From the NCBI RefSeq assembly GCF_009604455.1, contig NZ_WEGL01000004.1, forward strand, positions 124,001 to 188,000: a stretch of DNA of 64,000 nucleotides. Reading direction: 5' to 3'. A model generated the notes under the pieces. It saw nothing but the letters and a program-made list of their open reading frames with translations, was not told where the DNA came from and did no database searches. The DNA comes from Streptomyces sp. RB17 (GTDB lineage Bacteria > Actinomycetota > Actinomycetes > Streptomycetales > Streptomycetaceae). The translations under genes and the position numbers were made by a program. Below are positions 60,244 through 64,000 of this stretch, piece by piece (the stretch's first letter is position 1; the number at the start of each line of letters is the position of its first letter).

Positions 60244-61219
60244 GGCGGACGGCCTCCTTCCGCTGCTCTTCGCCGCTGTGCTCGGCGCTGCTGGTGAACA
60301 CCTCGGAGATGTGGTGCCGGCGCTGCTCCATGCGCACCAGGCCGAGGCCGAGGTCGGCGACGACATCCCGGACCAGGTCGTACGTCTCCTCGCCCTGGGC
60401 GGTCAGCAGCAGGATGTGTCCGGCGCCGGGCAGTCCGGCGCCCTCGTTGTCGGTCTCCACCCCGCGCGCGTGGAGCGCGTCGCGGACCGCGCGGGTGCCG
60501 TCGGGGTGGGTGTCGCTGTCGGTGACCTCGATCGCGAGGGTGGTCGTGGTCTGGGTGAAGTCGTTGGTGGAGCTGGAGCGCAGGAGCTTGCCGCCGTCGA
60601 TGACGACGACGTGGTCGCAGGTCCGCTCCAGTTCGCCGAGGAGGTGGGAGGTGACCAGGACCGAGATGCCGAACTCGGTGTGGATGCGCCGGATCAGGCC
60701 GAGCATCTCGTCCCGGCCGACCGGATCGAGGCCGTTGGTCGGCTCGTCCAGGAACACCAGCTTCGGGTCGTGCACCAGCGCCTGGGCGAGCTTGACCCGC
60801 TGTTTCATGCCGGTGGAGTAGCCGCCGATGGGGCGGTAGCGCTCCTCGTACAAACCGACGTGGCGCAGGGTGTCCGCGGTGCGCTCGCGCGCGGCGGTGG
60901 GCGGCAGGCCGGACATGCGCGCCATGTGGACGACGAACTCGGTGGCCGAGACGTCGGGTGGCAGGCAGTCGTGCTCCGGCATGTAGCCGACGCGCTCGCG
61001 GATGGCGCCGCCCTTGGTGGCGACGTCGAGGCCGAGCACCTCGGCGCGGCCCTCCGTGGCGGGGGACAGACCCAGCAGGATCTTGATCAGGGTGGACTTG
61101 CCGGCGCCGTTGGCTCCGACGAGTCCGGTCACACCGGGCCCGATGTCCACGGACAGCCGGTCGAGCGCGGTCACCCGGGGGAACCGCTTGCTCAGGCTTT
61201 CGGTCGCGATCACAGTCAC
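60233..61219 (-). CDS. ABC transporter ATP-binding protein
   Basis: About 328 residues. Walker A is GANGAGKSTLIKILLGL, the signature is IGGYSTGMKQRVKLAQALVH, Walker B is LVFLDEPTNGLDPVG and the switch His is in VTSHLLGELERT. The 90-residue C-terminal domain ends in a charged stretch (SSAEHSGEEQRKEAVRHGG). GTG 61219 is preceded by a GTAGG-like site; GTG 61213 and the longer GTG 61246 are also possible. It is the first gene of the four-gene transporter operon. The 258 bp between it and the divergent M24 gene contain no further gene and must hold both promoters. Confidence 0.91.
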   Translation of the reverse strand: MTVIATESLSKRFPRVTALDRLSVDIGPGVTGLVGANGAGKSTLIKILLGLSPATEGRAEVLGLDVATKGGAIRERVGYMPEHDCLPPDVSATEFVVHMARMSGLPPTAARERTADTLRHVGLYEERYRPIGGYSTGMKQRVKLAQALVHDPKLVFLDEPTNGLDPVGRDEMLGLIRRIHTEFGISVLVTSHLLGELERTCDHVVVIDGGKLLRSSSTNDFTQTTTTLAIEVTDSDTHPDGTRAVRDALHARGVETDNEGAGLPGAGHILLLTAQGEETYDLVRDVVADLGLGLVRMEQRRHHISEVFTSSAEHSGEEQRKEAVRHGG

Positions 61220-61477
61220 GCCTACGACCGTAGTGACTCGGGCCACGCCGGTCGTCAGACCTCAGAGCCGTCTTCGCGTCAGACCCAAGTATTACGGGAC
61301 CCTAGGGGATGCCACGCCTAAGGGTTACCCCGGGTTTTCCACAGCCGCCACCCCTCCTATTGACGCCGCCTCTAACAACTGCCACATTCACAGGGTCAAG
61401 TTACGGACGAGTAGGCAGTCCACAGACGGGTCGGCGCATCGACGGGACGGGTCGACGGCGCGACGGGACGGGGCGGC

Positions 61478-62320
61478 ATGACGACGGCAGTGAGCAGCGA
61501 ACTCTCCGTGGAACTACGGGGGTTCAGGCGGGTGCAGCGCCTCGCCTACGAGTGCGCGGAGGCGGTCGCGGCGCGGCTGGAGCCGGGCGTGACCGAGCGC
61601 GAGGCGGCGCGGATGCAGCGGGAGTGGCTGCGCGAGCGCGGGGTGCGGGACTGGTTCCACCTGCCCTTCGCCTGGTTCGGCGACCGCACGGCGTTCGTGA
61701 ACTTCCGCATACCCCTGCAGTTCTTCCCCACCGACCGCGCCCTGGAGCCGGGGATGCCGTTCATCCTGGACATGGCGCCGGTCTACGGGGGCTGCACGGC
61801 GGACATCGGCTACTCGGGCTCGCTCGGCGTCAACCCGGTGCAGGACCGGCTGATGGCCGACCTGGAGGCGCACCGCGAGCTGATCCTGCGCGAGGTGCGC
61901 GAGCGGCGCCCGCTGCGCGAGATCTACGAGGACGTGGACCGGCTCATGGTCCGCCAGGGCTACGCCAACCGGCACCGCGCGTATCCCTTCGGTGTGATCG
62001 CCCACAAGGTGGACCGCGTGAAGCAGCGCCGCTTCTCCCCCCACCTGTTCGGGTTCGGCACACAGTCCCTGAAGGGACTGGCCGCCGACGCGCTGCACGG
62101 CCACCGCGAGGGCTGGTCGCCCCTGTGGTCGCCGTACCGCTTCTCCGACCATCCGCCGCAGCCGGGCCTGTGGGCGGTCGAACCCCACCTCGGCTTCCGG
62201 GGTACGGGCGCGAAGTTCGAGGAGATCCTCGTGGTCACCGACTCGAAGGACCCCGAACAGAGCGCGTTCTGGCTGGACGACGATCTGCCGCACGTGCGGC
62301 GCTGGGCGGAGGACAAGTGA
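61478..62320 (+). CDS. M24-family (pita-bread) metallopeptidase homologue
   Basis: 280 residues, shorter than full aminopeptidase P because the creatinase N-terminal domain is missing. The fold is recognisable: metal-ligand positions ILDMAPVYGG, CTADIGYSG, FGVIAHKVD, WAVEPHLGFRG and KFEEILVVTD provide Asp, Asp, His, Glu and Glu, so catalysis may be kept. The region between the His and the first Glu is long and unusual (HLFGFGTQSLKGLAADALHG, then HREGWSPLWSPYRFSDHPPQ). Its stop overlaps GTG 62317 of the next gene. Pairing with an EphD-like fusion suggests a substrate other than ordinary peptides, which is a guess. Confidence 0.85.
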   Translation: MTTAVSSELSVELRGFRRVQRLAYECAEAVAARLEPGVTEREAARMQREWLRERGVRDWFHLPFAWFGDRTAFVNFRIPLQFFPTDRALEPGMPFILDMAPVYGGCTADIGYSGSLGVNPVQDRLMADLEAHRELILREVRERRPLREIYEDVDRLMVRQGYANRHRAYPFGVIAHKVDRVKQRRFSPHLFGFGTQSLKGLAADALHGHREGWSPLWSPYRFSDHPPQPGLWAVEPHLGFRGTGAKFEEILVVTDSKDPEQSAFWLDDDLPHVRRWAEDK

Positions 62321-64000
62321 CGGCGGGCAGGCCGGGAGGAGTGACGGCGGACGTGACGCTGAAGGGTGCGCGGGAGCGCCGGGTGGCGACCGGCGGGGTC
62401 GAGCTGTGCGTGGCCGAGCTGGGCGATCCGGAGCAGCCCACGGTGGTGCTGGTGCACGGCTACCCGGACAGCAAGGAGGTCTGGTCCGAGGTCGCCGCCC
62501 GCCTCGCCGACCACTTCCACGTGGTCCTGTACGACGTCCGGGGCCACGGCCGCTCGACGGCACCCAAGCCGCTGCGCGGCGGCTTCACGCTGCCCAAGCT
62601 CACCGACGACTTCCTGGCCGTCGTGGACGCCGTGAGCCCGGACCGTCCGGTGCACCTGGTCGGCCACGACTGGGGCTCGGTACAGTCCTGGGAGTTCGTC
62701 ACGGTCGGCCGCACGGAGGGCCGTATCGCCTCCTTCACCTCGATCTCCGGCCCGTCCCTTGACCACTTCGGACACTGGATCAACGCGCGCGTGAAGCGTC
62801 CGACGCCCCGCCGGGTGGGCCAACTCCTCGGCCAGGGAGCCAAGTCCTGGTACGTGTACCTGCTGCACACCCCGGCCCTGCCGGAACTGGCCTGGCGCGG
62901 CCCGCTCGGCAGGCGCTGGCCGAAGATCCTCCAGCGCGTGGAAAAGGTCCCCGGCGGCGACTACCCGACCTCCTCCCTCCCCTCCGACGCGGCGCACGGC
63001 GCCTGGCTGTACCGGGACAACGTCCGCGCCCGGCTGCTCCACCCGCGCCCCGACGCGTACGCGCACGCGCCCGTGCAGCTCATCACGCCCCAGGGGGACG
63101 CGTTTCTCTCGGAGCGTCTGTACGACGACCTGGAGCGGTGGGTGCCCCAGCTGACCCGGCGCACGCTCCCGGCCAAGCACTGGGTGCCACGCACCCGTCC
63201 TGACCAACTTGCTTCCTGGATCGAGGAATTCATCATGTCCGTGGACGGCGGCCACCCCGAGCCCACGGCCTCCGGTCGGCACGCCGACCGTTTCGGCGGC
63301 CAGTTGGTCCTGATCACCGGCGCCGGCAGCGGCATCGGCCGAGCCACGGCGTTCGCGTTCGCGGAGGCCGGCGCGCGCGTGGTGGCCGTCGACCGCGACG
63401 CCGAGGCCGCCGCCCGCACCGCCGAACTGTCCCGGCTGATCGGCGCGCCCGAGGCCTGGGCCGAGACGGCCGACGTCTCCGACGAGCAGGCGATGGAGAA
63501 GCTCGCGGAGAAGGTGCACCGCGCCTACGGCGTGCTGGACGTGCTGGTCAACAACGCGGGCATCGGACTGTCGGGCTCCTTCTTCGCCACCACCTCCGAG
63601 GACTGGCGCAAGGTGCTGGACGTCAATCTCTGGGGCGTCATCCATGGTTGCCGGCTCTTCGGCGCGCGGATGGCCGAGCGCGGCCAGGGCGGTCACATCG
63701 TCAACATCGCCTCCGCGGCGGCGTTCCAGCCTTCCCGGGCCCTGCCCGCCTACAGCACCTCCAAGGCCGCGGTGCTGATGCTCTCCGAGTGCCTGCGCGC
63801 CGAACTCGCGGGCCGGGGCATCGGGGTGAGCGCGATCTGCCCCGGCATCGTCAACACCAACATCACCTCCACGGCCCGCTTCGCCGGTGCGGACGAGGCG
63901 GAGGAGCGCCGCCGCCAGAAGAAATCGGCTCGTCTGTACGGCCTGCGCAACTACCCACCGGAGAAGGTCGCCGAGGCCATCCTGGACGCCGTGGCCCGCA
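62317..64000 (+). CDS. Alpha/beta hydrolase-SDR fusion, EphD-like (cut by the window end)
   Basis: At least 561 residues, with no stop before the window end. Residues about 10-300 are an epoxide-hydrolase-type alpha/beta hydrolase: VVLVHGYPDSKEVWSEV with the oxyanion HGYPDS, the nucleophile elbow LVGHDWGS with Asp, and AKHWVPRTRPDQLASWIEEF at the end with the catalytic His. From about residue 320 a short-chain dehydrogenase begins: VLITGAGSGIGRATAFAF with the NAD(P) Gly motif, NNAGIG, and the YSTSK triad in PAYSTSKAAVLML. The order matches EphD of mycobacteria, linked to mycolate or epoxy-lipid metabolism. GTG 62317 overlaps the M24 stop by four bases and has GGAGG upstream; GTG 62341 is an alternative. 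Confidence 0.9.
   Translation, partial: MTAGRPGGVTADVTLKGARERRVATGGVELCVAELGDPEQPTVVLVHGYPDSKEVWSEVAARLADHFHVVLYDVRGHGRSTAPKPLRGGFTLPKLTDDFLAVVDAVSPDRPVHLVGHDWGSVQSWEFVTVGRTEGRIASFTSISGPSLDHFGHWINARVKRPTPRRVGQLLGQGAKSWYVYLLHTPALPELAWRGPLGRRWPKILQRVEKVPGGDYPTSSLPSDAAHGAWLYRDNVRARLLHPRPDAYAHAPVQLITPQGDAFLSERLYDDLERWVPQLTRRTLPAKHWVPRTRPDQLASWIEEFIMSVDGGHPEPTASGRHADRFGGQLVLITGAGSGIGRATAFAFAEAGARVVAVDRDAEAAARTAELSRLIGAPEAWAETADVSDEQAMEKLAEKVHRAYGVLDVLVNNAGIGLSGSFFATTSEDWRKVLDVNLWGVIHGCRLFGARMAERGQGGHIVNIASAAAFQPSRALPAYSTSKAAVLMLSECLRAELAGRGIGVSAICPGIVNTNITSTARFAGADEAEERRRQKKSARLYGLRNYPPEKVAEAILDAVAR

Overview
This window is core chromosome from a high-GC actinomycete, almost certainly a Streptomyces. 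The reasons are very strong third-position GC bias, frequent GTG starts, 4-bp stop/start overlaps, and marker genes specific to the genus (sigF and sigN of the SigB-like family, a nepA-like cell-wall protein gene, a subtilisin-inhibitor-like protein, and a dtpA/sco/ecuC copper cluster). From memory, the gene order matches the S. coelicolor stretch from about SCO4035 down to SCO3953, inside the origin-proximal core. A parS-like site and clustered DnaA boxes fit that position. No integrase, transposase or CRISPR array was seen.

Layout. 0-3.3 kb: tandem sigma factor genes sigF and sigN, a lipoprotein and a tiny membrane protein. 3.4-9.1 kb: a MarR-controlled DHA2 exporter fused to carboxypeptidase-regulatory-like domains, a YceI protein carrying the same domain, a PPOX/F420-type flavin protein whose 3' end has been duplicated, and a TetR regulator. 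9.2-15.4 kb: a minus-strand series of GT39 and GT2-GtrA glycosyltransferases and a histidine kinase/response regulator pair. 15.5-19.8 kb: DUF2797, Bro-N and MarR genes, tRNA-Arg(ACG), tRNA-Ser(GCT) and an SSI-like inhibitor. 20.2-24.8 kb: a 1524-residue PAS/pseudokinase/receiver protein. 25-27.4 kb: an acyl-CoA ligase behind an 18-bp palindrome, and a SigE-family sigma factor. 27.6-28.1 kb: a non-coding array of about 20 degenerate 23-27 bp repeats. 28.1-31.7 kb: an operon in the order of the mycobacterial igr (cholesterol side-chain) genes whose acyl-CoA dehydrogenase has lost large internal parts.

31.8-45.6 kb: nepA-like gene, two primase-polymerase-domain proteins, tRNA-Ser(TGA), an HtrA protease, GlpQ-type phosphodiesterase, RsbW-like ATPase, SEC-C/DUF5926 protein, a candidate small RNA, a GAF-SpoIIE phosphatase, aminopeptidase P and a MocR regulator. 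45.6-53 kb: GNAT and RsbW-like genes, then a copper operon (membrane protein, YcnI, Sco, PCuAC, CopCD, DyP peroxidase). 53-64 kb: pheA, serS, a HAD phosphatase, a divergent tRNA-Ser(GCT), two ABC ATPase/permease pairs, an M24 peptidase homologue and an EphD-like alpha/beta hydrolase-SDR fusion cut by the window end.

The genes connect in several ways. The sigN gene lies about 30 kb from a gene resembling the reported SigN target nepA. The copper operon gathers proteins known to deliver copper and handle peroxide at the extracytoplasmic face. Several proteins keep a signalling or enzyme fold but appear to have lost key residues: the 1524-residue pseudokinase, the SpoIIE phosphatase, the second primase-polymerase protein and the internally deleted FadE. 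These, the parS-like site inside dtpA and the PPOX tail duplication are the items most worth checking.
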